A stretch of DNA of 64,000 nt from Amoebidium appalachense (GCA_963693365.1 CAVNZM010000002.1:4526001-4590000), one strand, 5' to 3'. Positions 12,288 to 24,739 are shown, numbered from the stretch's first letter. Notes: generated from the sequence alone by a model not told the origin. Program-made: numbers and translations.

Positions 12288-14343
12288 ATCCTACCCCCCC
12301 TCCCACCTCTGCCAGTAGCTGTGTAGGCTCCTGTGCCTGGAACGGAAAGCTGCCAGCCAGCAGTGCTGCCACACCACCCACATGCTGTCAGAAACCGTAG
12401 CCCCCCTCCCCCACCCTTCCCCCGGGATCACCAGCACCTACCGTAGAGAAGGATCCCGAGGGACCAGGCATCACACGGTGGCCCTGCAGCCAACCTCCTT
12501 AGTACCCACTGGGTGCATGCCACCCACCCGGTGTGGTGTGTGCTGGTGCATGCCAAGCAAATATCGTCTTCTAGATAAATGCACATGTTCATGTGGTTGA
12601 ACTTGTGCATGCATCCACATTTGCATGCCTTGTGTGCCTGTGTGCCACCCTTGCGTGTGCCTGTGTGCATACACCCGCCCTTGCGTATGCCTGTGTGCAT
12701 GCATCCACCCTTGTATGCCTGTGTGCATGCATCCACCCTTGTATGCCTGTGTGCATGCACCCACCCTTGTATGCCTGTGTGCATGCATCCACCCTTGTAT
12801 GCCTGTGTGCATGCATCCACCCTTGTATGCCTGTGTGCATGCATCCACCCTTGTATGCCTGTGTGCCTGTGTGCCACACTTGCGTGTGCCTGTGTGCATA
12901 CACCCGCCCTTGCGTATGCCTGTGTGCATGCATCCACCCTTGTATGCCTGTGTGCATGCATCCACCCTTGTATGCCTGTGTGCATGCATCCACCCTTGTA
13001 TGCCTGTGTGCCTGTGTGCCACCCTTGCGTGTGCCTGTGTGCATACACCCGCCCTTGCGTATGCCTGTGTGCATGCATCCACCCTTGTATGCCTGTGTGC
13101 ATGCATCCACCCTTGTATGCCTGTGTGCATGCATCCACCCTTGTATGCCTGTGTGCATGCATCCACCCTTGTATGCCTGTGTGCATGCACCCACCCTTGT
13201 ATGCCTGTGTGCATGCATCCACCCTTGTATGCCTGTGTGCATGCACCCACCCTTGTATGCCTGTCTCAGCAGCACCTCTGGTGCCGTGTACTCGTATGTG
13301 CCACAGCGGGTCTCCAGCACCTGTCTCTTGAAGTTGCCCGAAAAACCAAAGTCTGCAGCCTCCGTCAGAAACCAACCCCCTCCCCCCCCTTCTCGCCCAT
13401 CCATCCCTCCTGGGCCACCCAGCCATGCACTCACCTATCAGCCGGATGTCGTTGTCTTCCGTCACAATGATGTTCTGCAACACTTCGTCAGAATCCCCCC
13501 CACCACTTCGTCAGAATCCCCCCCCCCCCCCCCCCCCCCCTCCCCCCCCCTTCGCCCCCAGTCCACCCTCTCTCCTCCCCAAACAGCCAGCACGCCCGCC
13601 AGCAAATCCCCCCCCCCCCCCCCCCCCCCTCCACCGCACCTCCATCTTGATGTCCCTGTGGGCCACAAAGTGCTGGTGGCAGTAGGCCACGGCCATCAGC
13701 AGGCGAGCAAACACGGGGGCAGCAATGTGTTCGGGCACCATGCCCTGGGGGTGGCCTGCCGCATACTCGTCCAGGGTGGGCCCCTTGACATATTCCATGG
13801 CCAGGTAGATGTGCTGCTCACTCTCACTGACATCCAGTAGCCGCACTATATTGGGGTGCCTTAACAGGCGCAGGCACTCGATCTCACGATAGACCCGCTG
13901 CAGCAGGGCTGGGGGTATCTCTGACTTCTTTAACATCTTTAAAGCAACCTGCTGGTTGGTCTGCGTGTTGACGGCCAGCACGACCTCGCTGAACCCGCCC
14001 ACGCCCAGCCTCTTTCCCTCCCTATACTTGCCCAAACTGTACAGCACGGGGGGTGTGGCCGTGTCCACACTGCCCCCCTCGGCCATGACCTGCCGCAGCT
14101 CAGCAACCCACCGCTGCCGTCCTGCCTCCGTGTCTGTGCGGCATAGGAAGTCCCTGCAGTGCACACTGTAAGTGCACACCAACAGCCACACAAGCACCCG
14201 CCCAGCCAAATAGCCAAATGAATACCCTCCCAGCCACATAAATAGCCAACCAGCCAAATGAATACCTTCCCAGCCACATAAATAGCCAACCAGCCAAATG
14301 AATACCTTCCCAGCCACACATATAGCCGTCCAGTCCCAGCCCC

Positions 14344-14407
<64 letters not shown>

Positions 14408-14534
14408 ACGCACCTCACCACACCACAAGAATGTGCATAACTACATATAACTCGAATTCAACCCCCTTCCACATCACCACCATGCAGGCAACCACCTAGT
14501 GACACTGCAAGTGTTCACACACCCACACACTGAT

Positions 14535-14583
<49 letters not shown>

Positions 14584-15902
14584 ACCACACCCACCATGCA
14601 ACCCTGCCCCTCCACACACACACACCTCGATGCAAACCCTCCCCACCCTCCCTCCGCCCAACCCCCTTGCCCCTGCACGCACCTGACCATGGTGCGTATG
14701 GTGAAGGCACATGCCTTGCCACAGTCCACGCCCTGCAGGGTGTTGCAGGGCACAAAGCTGCGCCACTGCGCCCCACCCAGCGCCTCCTGTGGCAAAGTTA
14801 GAAAAACACAACATCCCCCCCCCCCCCCCCCCCCCCCCCGCCCCCCATTTGGAGGCATGCACCCACCTCGCTGTCAAAAAAGAAGATGGCATGGGGGGTC
14901 AGCACACACAGTTGGGGCCGCCAGGGCTGCAGTGCCTGCGGGCCACCAAATTGTCAGCCACCCACAAAGAGTGCGCAGTATAGCCGTGCCTAACATATGA
15001 CCGTACAGGTGGCCAATACATAGTTTTCTAATTAGTCAAAGTCTATGCGCAGTTTCTCCGCGGGGAGGGGGCGGGGGGCGGGGGGGGGGGGGGGGGGGGG
15101 GGAGGGGGGGAGGACAACGGGCAGAAATAAGAAACGAGTATGGCGGCAAACACTGGCAAAATCTGATTGGTGGAAGCAAAGCAAATAAGACAGCGACATC
15201 ATTGATGGCCCACACAGCCTCCTTTCAGTAGAACGGAGCAGGAAAACAACTCAAAAAAGGCAACTGAGCTACTCCTTGACTATCCGGCATAAAGCAATAC
15301 TCATTACAGTACGATTCCATGATCACACCGGACTAACGACATAGCTATTCCGGTATATCTACCTCCCGAACAGTAAAACCGGAATAGTGTCGGTAGTTAC
15401 TTAACGTGGGTCGTCCTTTGGGGTTCAACACGCTTTCACAGTGTGACAACAAGAGATCCCACCAGACATTTCACATCCTCCCCCACCAATTACAGCCGGT
15501 GTATCGCCTTTTATAACACCTAAAACATGATATGTGCTTCACTCACACGTGTCCACCACCCACATGCGACGTGTGTCCACCATCCACATACGACACATCT
15601 AGCACCCACATAACATCTAGCGCCCACATACGACACATCTAGCACCCACATACGACACATCTAGCACCCACATACGACACATCTAGCACCCACATACCCT
15701 AAATGATTTCCTCTGCAGCCAGGCCTTGTATCTGATGTTGGGTGCCCCGTGCTCCTGCCAATACAGCTGGTTCACTAGGCCCCCCTCTGTGCACCCTGTC
15801 AGCACAACTATGCCCACATCATGCCCAAAAACATAGACACAACCATGCATACACAGGGCACGGCCATGCCCACACACACACGCATGGCCATGGACAAAAC
15901 AT

Positions 15903-15974
<72 letters not shown>

Positions 15975-18068
15975 CCATGCGCACACATACACACAACCAT
16001 GCACGGACACACTTAGGCACAACCGTGCAACCAGTGTGCACATGCCCCACACGTGCGCAGGCATGCGCGTGCACACACAGCCAGCAACCACACAGCCATG
16101 GCCTCCACCCTGCAGACCATGTTGAGGCAGTGCCACGTAGAAGGCATAGGCACAAACACACAGTCACGGCAATGTAGGGGCACACATAGAACATGTCACA
16201 CCACCCACGGAGCCTTGCTAACCATATAGTATACCCTCAAACCATATTGGACACGCTTTTCACTTACAGATTTTATGCACAGTTTTATATGCGCACACAA
16301 ACACGCACGCACGCACACACGTACACACACACACATGTGCCTACACAAGCACACACACACATGTTTGCTGCAGGCCAGAACAGAATAGGACATCAAACAA
16401 AACGAAAGGCACCAAACAAAGCTCTTGCCACGGCAATCGTTCGACACTACTTGGTGATACGAACCTACCAACTACACCCTGCTGGTACGTTAGAGTAAGT
16501 TGTCCTGCTCATTGTCTTGTCTTGGCTACTTAGTTCTTATGCATGTCTACGAAAAGAAATGGACTTTGGAAATAGTGTTGAATAGTTTTTCTGATCTCCT
16601 GGTTCTTGTGGCTCGAAACCCAACTAACTTGAAAGTTACCATGTCCGGCAGAGAATTTTTGAGGTCTGAGACAGGTCGACATCCGCCCATTTGTTGGGCT
16701 TATCTAAAAATGCTTATAAGTAGGCATACTCTCATGTTTAAAACGTCTGCGGCACAACTGTTGAGTGCATCGATTGGATCTCCCAGGCGGCTTTTTCTGA
16801 ATCTCCGGTGCAATGGTTGAACCCATCTAGTGGATTTGTCAGGACAGCTATCATCTGATGATAAGATCTCCAAGCGCTATTGTTGACTGCACCTAGTGGA
16901 TCTACCAGAAGGGCATACTCTTAAGGATTTGAAATCACTGGCACAGCAGTTATATCTGAATAACGACAAAGAAATCTGCACCTAGTGGATCTACCAGAAG
17001 GGCATACTCTTAAAGATGTAAAAATTTGGCACAGCAGTTATATCTGAATAACGACAAAGAAATCTGAAGGTCAAAAAAAAAAAAAAAAAACCCTGAAAAA
17101 GCTCGTGCAGGGAGTCGTGCAACCCTTAAGGGCAAATATTTAGAACTCAAAATGACTCACAGTCCTATGCACAGCCACTGTTTGCAAACACAAACAAACA
17201 CACCACTGAGCTTCTCTATACACACATAACAAAAGCACCCGGAAACACGTGCAGCCTCTCTTTTTATGAAAAAAGAAATTAAATAAAAAATAAAACCGAC
17301 AAAAGCACCGCCACAGCCACGATCAGACACGGAGGCACATAAGAAGCATGCACATACCAAGCATGAAAGCGAAAACATTTGCCCTCGCAGACACATGTGC
17401 ATACACACGCACACGCACTTGACACACATGCACACCTCGACACAATGCACATGCACACATATGCACCTTCAGACATATATGGACACACACAAATATACAC
17501 ACGCAGACATACATGCACACGCAGACACAAGCACACGCAGACGCATTTACACACACAGGACACCCAGGTAGGCACACGTACCCTGCTTGGTGCCGGCCAG
17601 GCGGAGGGGTGCCAGCCATTTCGACCCGGTCCGTGACACCGGTGAGGCCTTCAAACGGCCAGGCCCTGTCGTCCCTGGACCCTGCAAAGAAAGTCAGTCC
17701 CGCACAGTCCTGACCACAAAGGCACAAGCGAGGGGATAAAGGCGAAGATACGGGATCAGGTAGCCACCCACTATGAAGATCCAGGGAAAGTCTAGTTCTT
17801 ATCACCCGAGTTCTTCCGCAACAGGACAAAAACGAAAAAAAAAACAGCAACAAATCTTTGCGACAGTTCCAATTAGGTTGAAAAATGAGAAACATAGGTG
17901 GCTGGGCACAGAGCAAATACAGCTTTGTATGTGTCCCACCCTGCAGGCTGGTCCTCCCCTACCACGCTCCTCTATCTGGACAGGTAACCACCCCAAGGCA
18001 CACCAGTGCGCACACTTGCAGCCCCCCTGGCTGTTCCCGCCACGTACCGTGCCGGGCTTGGCGTCCAT
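10832..18068 (-). CDS. PH-domain Ser/Thr protein kinase (CAMK-like), 664 aa model
   Basis: Exons on the minus strand, 5' to 3': 18068-18048, 17681-17582, 15795-15698, 14935-14867, 14786-14683, 14165-13640, 13474-13435, 13352-13251, 12483-12442, 12365-12307, 12168-12120, 12050-11955, 11888-11301, 10932-10832 (TAG). All junction phases agree. The PH domain lies at about residues 60-160 (KAWLQRKSFR, QLCVLTPHAIFFF, C-terminal helix with RQRWVAELRQVM). The kinase domain spans about 175-440: glycine loop GVGGFSEV, VALKML lysine, HRDIKMEN catalytic loop, DFG, GTYEYTAPEVLL, PCDAWSLGILLY, and the final RLTLPQAWAHPW. Every catalytic residue is present. A Pro/Ala/Ser/Gln-rich tail of about 230 residues follows. 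PH domains usually bind phosphoinositides, so membrane-recruited signalling is inferred. The 5'-most two exons are short and less certain. The exon ending at 13251 opens into the 28-bp satellite. Confidence 0.85.
12190..12287 (+). repeat. Very long poly-C tract in kinase intron
   Basis: Nearly pure C for about 100 bases, broken once by CT near 12242. It is poly-G on the kinase sense strand and lies in the intron between the exons ending at 12307 and starting at 12168. Confidence 0.85.
12605..13260 (-). repeat. 28-bp minisatellite built from a kinase-gene 5' splice site
   Basis: About two dozen tandem copies fill most of the intron after the kinase exon that ends at 13251. On the sense strand each unit contains GGCATACAAGG followed by GTGGATGCATG and a short CACACA link. 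That matches the exon end (GCATACAAG|G) plus its donor. The authentic junction has donor GTGGGTG; most repeat copies have GTGGATG, and a few (near 12762, 13190) keep GTGGGTG. Some copies hold a shorter or longer variant with TGTGCC or CGCCCTTGCG. Because 28 is not a multiple of 3 and the unit lacks stops, all frames stay open. Confidence 0.9.
14205..14330 (-). repeat. About 40-bp tandem repeat, three copies
   Basis: Units containing AATACCTTCCCAGCCACATA and AATAGCCAACCAGCCAAATG repeat directly in the kinase intron between the exons ending at 14683 and starting at 14165. They are followed at 14341-14406 by a C(n)(CA)n A(n) composite tract. Confidence 0.8.
14538..14581 (+). repeat. Poly-C tract in the kinase intron
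   Basis: A run of about 44 C (poly-G on the sense strand) lies downstream of the PH-domain exon 14786-14683. A second run, 14817-14839, lies in the neighbouring intron. Confidence 0.85.
15541..15695 (+). repeat. About 22-bp repeat (CACATACGACACATCTAGCAC)
   Basis: Direct repeats of ACGACACATCTAGCACCCAC with shorter variants abut the donor of the first PH-domain exon (ends 15698) in sense orientation. The copy next to the exon is ATACCCTAAAT instead. The same large intron holds unique sequence (14995-15540) with a poly-G block near 15070-15112. Confidence 0.75.
15796..17581. other. Large first-half kinase intron with CA repeats
   Basis: Contains a (CA)n run at about 15901-15972, further CA-rich DNA at 16290-16370 and 17400-17560, and a tandem duplication of about 90 bp at 16888-17066. 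The copies share GCACCTAGTGGATCTACC, AGAAGGGCATACTCTTAA and the end AACGACAAAGAAATCT. I see no convincing exon. Confidence 0.55.
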
Positions 18069-19985
18069 ATTTTGTTGGCGGTAGAGGCCCGGTTGCCCGG
18101 TGACCCCTTGTTCCAAACCCCCCCTTCTATAGCACGCTATGAGATAGCCACACTACCTAATGTGACACTATAGATCGCCGATGATGATTGCTAAGATGTT
18201 ATTGGCCTGGCGTGCTTATGCTTGCTTTGTGTGCGCAAAACCCAGCACGCCTCTACAGATTACTGCCGCAAAAACACACTATAACACTTGCCCACCACCA
18301 ACGCTAATATATATGCCTACAGTGTTGCTAAACGGCCGAGAAAGTGTGTCTAAAAAACTACACTTCGGTCACCTAGCTGAGCTAAAACGAAATGCAGTCG
18401 GATGCATGGCCCGTAACACAGCAGTTTGGCTCCCCCCATGAAATATGATTACCAAAAAATACTTTGATAACGCTGCGCATTGCCTTTCATTACTAGGTAC
18501 AGTAAATATGGTGTCAAATTTTTTTTTATGAAACATATAGCCTTCTTTTCATCTTAGCACTAGAAGTTAGACTTTTGAGACGCATAAAAAAAAGTGAAGA
18601 AAGTATCTGGACCTTCAAGTTGCATTTGGCAGTTAATGCATACAGATCTAGGGGATGCTGTTCCGTGGAGCGCCCTGGGCCAATAGGACTTGGTGTACGC
18701 GTTAGTTTCCCGATATGGCAGATAAGACACTGATAGCAAGTCACCCTACACCCAAGGGGACGCCACCGCTGAGTCCGCTGACACTCGCTGCAGGTCAGCC
18801 TGCAGCTGAGTGAAGTGCTGAGTCTCCCGAGTCCAACCCAGCTACACAGCCAACCGGAGTGGGAGTCAGCTAGGGGTAAAGCCATAGTGCACGTGGCACG
18901 CGTCAAGTCACGCCTACAAGGGTCCATGCGCACCTGCATATGTGTTTGTTAGAGTTCACGTGTATTTAGAGCATGTACACACGGGCAATGTTTATCCCTT
19001 ACAGGATGCCGTGGCCTTTAGGCTGGGTAGCTCTGGCGGCCATGGACAAAGTAAGGTTTCACTTGAAGTGATGGGTGGTCCCGCTGCATTGTTGCGATGT
19101 GAGCCATGTGCATATCCTCCAGAGATCCACAGTCTCTATGCATTGTAGGTATTTGTCTCCCCAGCTGCTCCTTCAGCTGGCACTAGGAATAACACACTCT
19201 TTTCGTTCTAAGTACTGAATTACTCCATGTCATCAATACATGGTTGCTTTGGTACGAAAGTGTGCAAGAGACTCTGGCGCCTTGCCGAGCGAAGAGCGGG
19301 CAGGTCGGTAGATCTGGGCTAAGCGACCACAGGTTCAGGGAGAGATTGGGAGGCAGCGCCGTTGACAAGGCAGGGGACCTCCCCACACACAACTAAAGAG
19401 TTTGACGTTGCGAACAGAAGAGCTTCGCTAGGCGATGCACAAAACAAGTAACAGAAAGGGTGGATGTCATCACATGGGCCATGTGTAGACACACCGACTC
19501 TATGTATAGGCAGGGTGGGCCACTATGCATACCATTTTCGCTGTTCAAGATATCCGCGCGGTAGAAGGCACATTGCGAACAGCGGGTATGTAGCACACTG
19601 TGCGTACAATTGTAAACGTGGTTATTGCGAGTGGGCACCGGCCGAACACAACATGCGCTCCACTCATACATAGGGAGCCTGTCCTGCAGGCACCAGCATA
19701 CATTCGTGCTTCATTCATGCCAATACAAAAATCAGCAAATAGTACATAAAGAAAAACCCAAGGAGAAGGGCCAAAATAAGAAAATGAGGCCTGCACCTGT
19801 TTAGTTAACTGTCTTACGAATTGCGTGGTGGTACAAGAGGCTGTGTGGGTGTGTGGGCCAGGGAGGGGGGTGGGTGGGGAGGGTGGGGAGGGGAACATAG
19901 TATGTCACGTTGCTCTCCAGGTTGTCGCCTGGACTGCCACTATGTGCGCACACAGCACGGCAGTGCAAGAGGTAGCTGGGACTGG
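18069..19985. other. Intergenic region upstream of kinase gene
   Basis: Lies between the proposed kinase start and the POP5 stop, both on the minus strand. It is mostly unique sequence without homopolymers of note. No exon or RNA gene was recognised. It should hold the kinase promoter and the POP5 3' UTR. Confidence 0.5.
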
Positions 19986-21311
19986 TCAGTACTCCAGGGC
20001 CCTCACCTCCCTCTCTGCCCTCAGCACCAACTCCTGCACCCTCTGTGCCTCCGCTGTGGGCCCCAACCAACACTCAGTGTCCAGCCTGGCATACACCACC
20101 CAGCACAGTCACCCCCCCTCCCCCCCTCCACACACACACACATACACACCACAGCCTCCCTACAAACAGAAACATAAAAAGGCAGGTACATGGGTAAGGA
20201 AAACACATATGGCAGCACGCAAGCGGACACACACACACATATACCAGTACACAAGCCTGCACTCGTGCGCACCACACCAATGCACATACACACACCCACA
20301 AAGCACACCCATGCACACATGAATGCGCCAAAAGCACATCCAATGCACACACACACGCCACACACACACACACAATCACACACACACCCGGGGTGGTGCA
20401 GTCCTGCAGACACCGCAGCAGCAGCTGCTTGCTGTGCTGCACTGCCGCCTTCTGCACAGCTGCCATGGTCCCTGCACCCCCAGTCAGCACACAGACACAG
20501 GCACGTGGCCAAGCGCAAATAACACACCCACGTATAGTACGTGTGAAGGGTCTGCACACATATGCACTGACATCACAACTATGTGTGTGCGCTCCAGTGT
20601 GCTCGCGTGTACGCCTTGTGCGCGTGTGGGTGCGACTTGGTTGGCAGGTGGGGGTTTTGAGGTATGTGTACGTGTGTGTGTGTGTACGTGCATGTGTGCG
20701 CATGCGAGAGAGCCCAGAGAGAGTGTGTGTGTGTGTGTGAGTTTCCGGGCCAAGCCACATACCACCCAGGTGTACGACGGTCAGCACCACGGGGCGCTTG
20801 CGCAGGACGGTGATAGTGGTGAGTGCGGCCCAGACCAGCTGGTGGTGGTCTCGCGCCACCCGCAGTATGCACAGCCCCGTATACACGTTGATGTACTTGA
20901 CTGCAACAGGCGTTAGCATAAAGCCGCACATTTTTTTTTTTTTTTGCTATGCATGGAGGATACGGGGGGGAGGGAGGAGGAGGAGGAGGAGGGAGGGGGG
21001 GGGGGGGGGGGGGGGGGGAGGTAGGGGGGCTATACACTGTACCGTCAGGGAACGCCGGCAAGACAGGGGGCAGTGTGCACGCGCATGCACGCATGCACGG
21101 GCACACAGGCACACAGGCACACAGGCACACAGGCACACAGACACGCACCCTGCAGGCTCTGCTGGCACACAGCCAGGCCCCAATCGCCGTGCAGCCTCTG
21201 AAGGGCGTCACGTGCGGCGTCCAGCACGTGCTTGCCCGTCAGACCCTCGTCAGTGCGGCTGTCTGCGGCCACCACCTCCACAAGGAAGTAGCGGTTCTTG
21301 AAGCGCACCAT
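19986..21311 (-). CDS. POP5: Ribonuclease P/MRP protein subunit POP5, 162 aa
   Basis: Exons: 21311-21149, 20900-20763, 20471-20384, 20085-19986 (TGA). The start MVRFKNRYFLVEV matches the highly conserved N-terminus of eukaryotic POP5. The second exon has the family core (VKYINVYTGL ... LRVARDHHQLVWAALTTI, then VVLTVVHLGG), and the third a helix ending LLLRCLQDC. The length of 162 aa is close to human POP5. POP5 is part of RNase P (tRNA 5' maturation) and RNase MRP (rRNA processing) in the nucleus and nucleolus. The third exon's donor lies inside a (GT)n run; I chose the register that keeps the frame into the last exon. The gene is divergent from the membrane-protein gene at 21940. Intron 1 carries poly-G (sense poly-C) near 20995-21020 and an ACACAGGC repeat at about 21099-21140. 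Confidence 0.9.
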
Positions 21312-21939
21312 GCTGCTGCGTGCGGCCGCAGTAATAGGGAAGCTACTTACGTGTGTATGTGCGTGTGTGTGTATGTGCGTGTGTGTGGCGTGTGTGTGGC
21401 GTGTGTGTGGCGTGTGTGTGTCTGTGTGTGTCTGTCGATATGTTAGTGTGGGTCTCGCTGCTTCAGCGCGCCGGAAACACTTCTACATCACTGTGCTGTG
21501 ACTGTGTGCCAAGGCCTCCTATTGTTAGTATATAGGAGGCCTTGCTGTGCTCACCGAGTTCGTGTTGCCGGTGGTGTGCCGGATAACACGGACTGTGTTT
21601 GCGCAAACGCACTATTTGTAGGTCTACAGACGATCACTCGGCGAGTGTTCAACATATATCTACATGCATATATGTTCAGGCAGGCCTTTGTATTACAAGG
21701 TTGCTGGGCGCAACACAGTTCATGTTGCAAAGCAGTCTCCTATAAAACTAATAGCTTGCTGGGCATAGTTTGATCAGTCTTGTGCACAATTAGTAGCTTG
21801 CTGGGTGCAGTTCCTTTCATGTTGCACAAGCAGTCACGGGTGGCTGCAGTAAGACGGGCACAGGCAGAGGCCTGGTAGCCCCCCATTCCATTAGACTACC
21901 CTCACACATACGCGGGCAGTTAAGCCTTCTAATTGCAGC
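21312..21939. promoter_or_regulatory. Shared upstream region of divergent POP5 and membrane-protein genes
   Basis: Only 628 bp separate the two start codons, so a bidirectional promoter is likely. It holds GTGTGTGGC repeats (21355-21430), a perfect 13-bp inverted repeat at 21510-21544, and two similar segments around 21698-21740 and 21800-21835 that share TTGCTGGG and TTCATGTTGCA. No TATA box was identified. Confidence 0.5.
21510..21544. promoter_or_regulatory. 13-bp perfect inverted repeat with 9-nt loop
   Basis: CAAGGCCTCCTAT at 21510-21522 is followed by a 9-nt spacer and its exact reverse complement at 21532-21544. It sits in the intergenic space of the divergent pair. It could be a cruciform or a palindromic protein-binding site, or a hairpin in a 5' UTR. 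The function is unknown. Confidence 0.75.
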
Positions 21940-22161
21940 ATGGCCAACAACGACATTGGGGTGTTCCAGACACCCCCCGCCACGCCGCCCACCACGCGGG
22001 CAGCACAGACAGTTGAGCAGGGCACACAGACCGACTACGTCACAGTCAGGGACCAGCCAAAGGCCCCGTGGATGTACGTGTTGCTGGGCCTGGCTGCCTG
22101 GACAGGTGGGTGCGCAAGGGGGGAAGGGAGGAAGGGGGCTGAGGGGGGGGGGAGCTTTCTT

Positions 22162-22206
<45 letters not shown>

Positions 22207-22379
22207 CGGGGGTGAGAGGGGGGAGGTGGAGGGGCGGAGGGGGAGGGGGGGAGGTGGAGGGAGATGGTCGTTGTGGAGGGACATCTGTTGGGGGGTGGGG
22301 GATGGGTGGTGGGGGGTGATGGTGGTGGTGCTGGTGTTGGTGTTGGTGTTGGTGGTGGTGGTGGTGGTGGTGGTGGTGT

Positions 22380-22410
<31 letters not shown>

Positions 22411-22709
22411 GGGGGGGAGAAAGAGAGGGATAAAGAGAAGGAAATGGTGATACTTGAGGGGGTTTTCAGTGTATTTTTCTTTATTTTGTTTATCTTTTTT
22501 TTTTTTTCTTTTTTTTTTTTGGGGGGGGGGGGGGGGGGGTGGGGGGGGAGGGGAGTTTGAGTGGCATGTGGAGGAGTGGGAGGGGGTAAAGCTGTAAATC
22601 GGAGTGGGTGTGGATTCAGGTTTAGAGATCACGGCTCGGGTGGCAGTAGTAGGTGTGCGTGTGTGTTGAGGCACGGGCATGCGTTTTTTTTTTTTTTTTT
22701 TTTTTTTTT

Positions 22710-22749
<40 letters not shown>

Positions 22750-22916
22750 TGGAGGAGGAGAAAGAATGCGAAGGGAGAGGGGCTAGTGTTGTAGAAACGA
22801 AACACATTAAGCGGCAACGGATCAGTAGATTTTTGAAAGAGGTGCCCAAGGGACGGAGGATGTGGGGGGGGTTGCGGTCTGTGGGTGGTGGGTGGGTGGG
22901 TGGGTGGGTGGTGTGT

Positions 22917-22947
<31 letters not shown>

Positions 22948-23153
22948 GGGGGGGGAGGAGCTGAGCGGCGAGAGGGGGGGGGGGGGGGGAGGGGATAGTG
23001 CTGCCTTTACTCTGTGGGGGAGTTGTCTAAGTGTTTAGTCGTTGGTTGGGCCACAGTGTGGGCATTATAGTTGAGGGGCTACACGGTTGTGTTTCTTTCT
23101 TCGAACAGCAGCCAATTAGTCGTAAGGGGAGATAGTTGCAGTTTAGTTGGGAA

Positions 23154-23194
<41 letters not shown>

Positions 23195-23603
23195 CGCCCC
23201 GCGCCAAAGAACAAATAAACAAACAAACAAACCACCACCACCACCACCAAAGAAAAGATTGGGGGTCACAAAGACAGGCCCAGAATGAATGGAGATTCAA
23301 GACGGGATATGTGTTTTTAATGCAAGGGTGGTTCTGTTTTTGTTGTCTGCATGGAGTACCGGCACGATTGCACCTCTAACAGTGCCCACAGGGCTTGGCT
23401 GGGTGGTGGGGCTAGCGGGCCTGGCGGGGCTGAACGACGACTTGAAGGGGGAGAATGGGGCGTGTAGCACATACAACCTCACCACGGCACGAAAAAAGAC
23501 CGTGGCTGTGCCCCTGTGTGTGCCGGGTGAGGGCCAGTACGGATACTTCTACTTTGCTTTTGTGCTGCAGCTGCTGTGCTGCCTAGGTGAGTCAAGGGCC
23601 TGG

Positions 23604-23694
<91 letters not shown>

Positions 23695-23820
23695 ACACCC
23701 AGACATATGCATGTGGACATGTACCTGCAAATGTTCCCGCACACACTGCGCTACGCACGCTCGCACGTACACACACATGCACACACACACCCACACACTC
23801 ACGCACGTCACACACACATG

Positions 23821-23912
<92 letters not shown>

Positions 23913-23965
23913 CAAACACATGCACATACACTCATATACATGTGCACTGTTGAGGGAGAGATGGG

Positions 23966-24034
<69 letters not shown>

Positions 24035-24040
24035 CCTCTG

Positions 24041-24131
<91 letters not shown>

Positions 24132-24682
24132 ATGGGCACACAGGCATCGGAGTAGCGGTGTACTGGCGGCAGCTTGGGCTGTACCGCACAGCCCTCAACA
24201 CCCTTTTGATCATGGCCACAGCCATCATCATCACCGTATTTTTCCCCCACCCCCGCCCCTCCCTCCCCCCTCCCCACACACACACCAAAAAAGAAAAAAA
24301 AGAAAAAAAAAAGGAAAGGAAAAAAGAAAAAGAAGAAGGAGAAGAACCCAGGGTATTTCCATGCACACACATATTGACACAGAAACATGCAAATTGAATC
24401 CGAGCCTCTCTCCGGGGGGAGGGGGGGGGGGGGGGTGTCTGTGTGCGTGTTTGTTTGTGTGTTGGGGGGAGAGGGAGGGGGAGGGGGGAGGGGGGAGGGG
24501 GAGAGAAAAAGACTTTATAGGCAGTACACCACAGTGTGGTGTGAAATCGTTAAGGGAAAGCGGGGGGGGGGGGGGGATGACACTTTGTGCTGCGCATGGT
24601 TGCTGTGGTACGGATGCATTGTGAGTATGCCTGGTGGAGGCATGACTGCGGAAGCGGGCAGCCACATTGTGTGTGTGCTGAC

Positions 24683-24739
<57 letters not shown>

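Noticed and set aside
12428-13483. Long open frames (up to about 415 aa) of Cys/His-rich repeats on both strands
   Set aside because: They are translations of the 28-bp satellite. The real kinase exons flank and interrupt it with consistent phases.
15400-15450. GGGGTTCAACACGC considered as a tRNA T-arm (B box)
   Set aside because: No matching acceptor stem or A box at the right distance.
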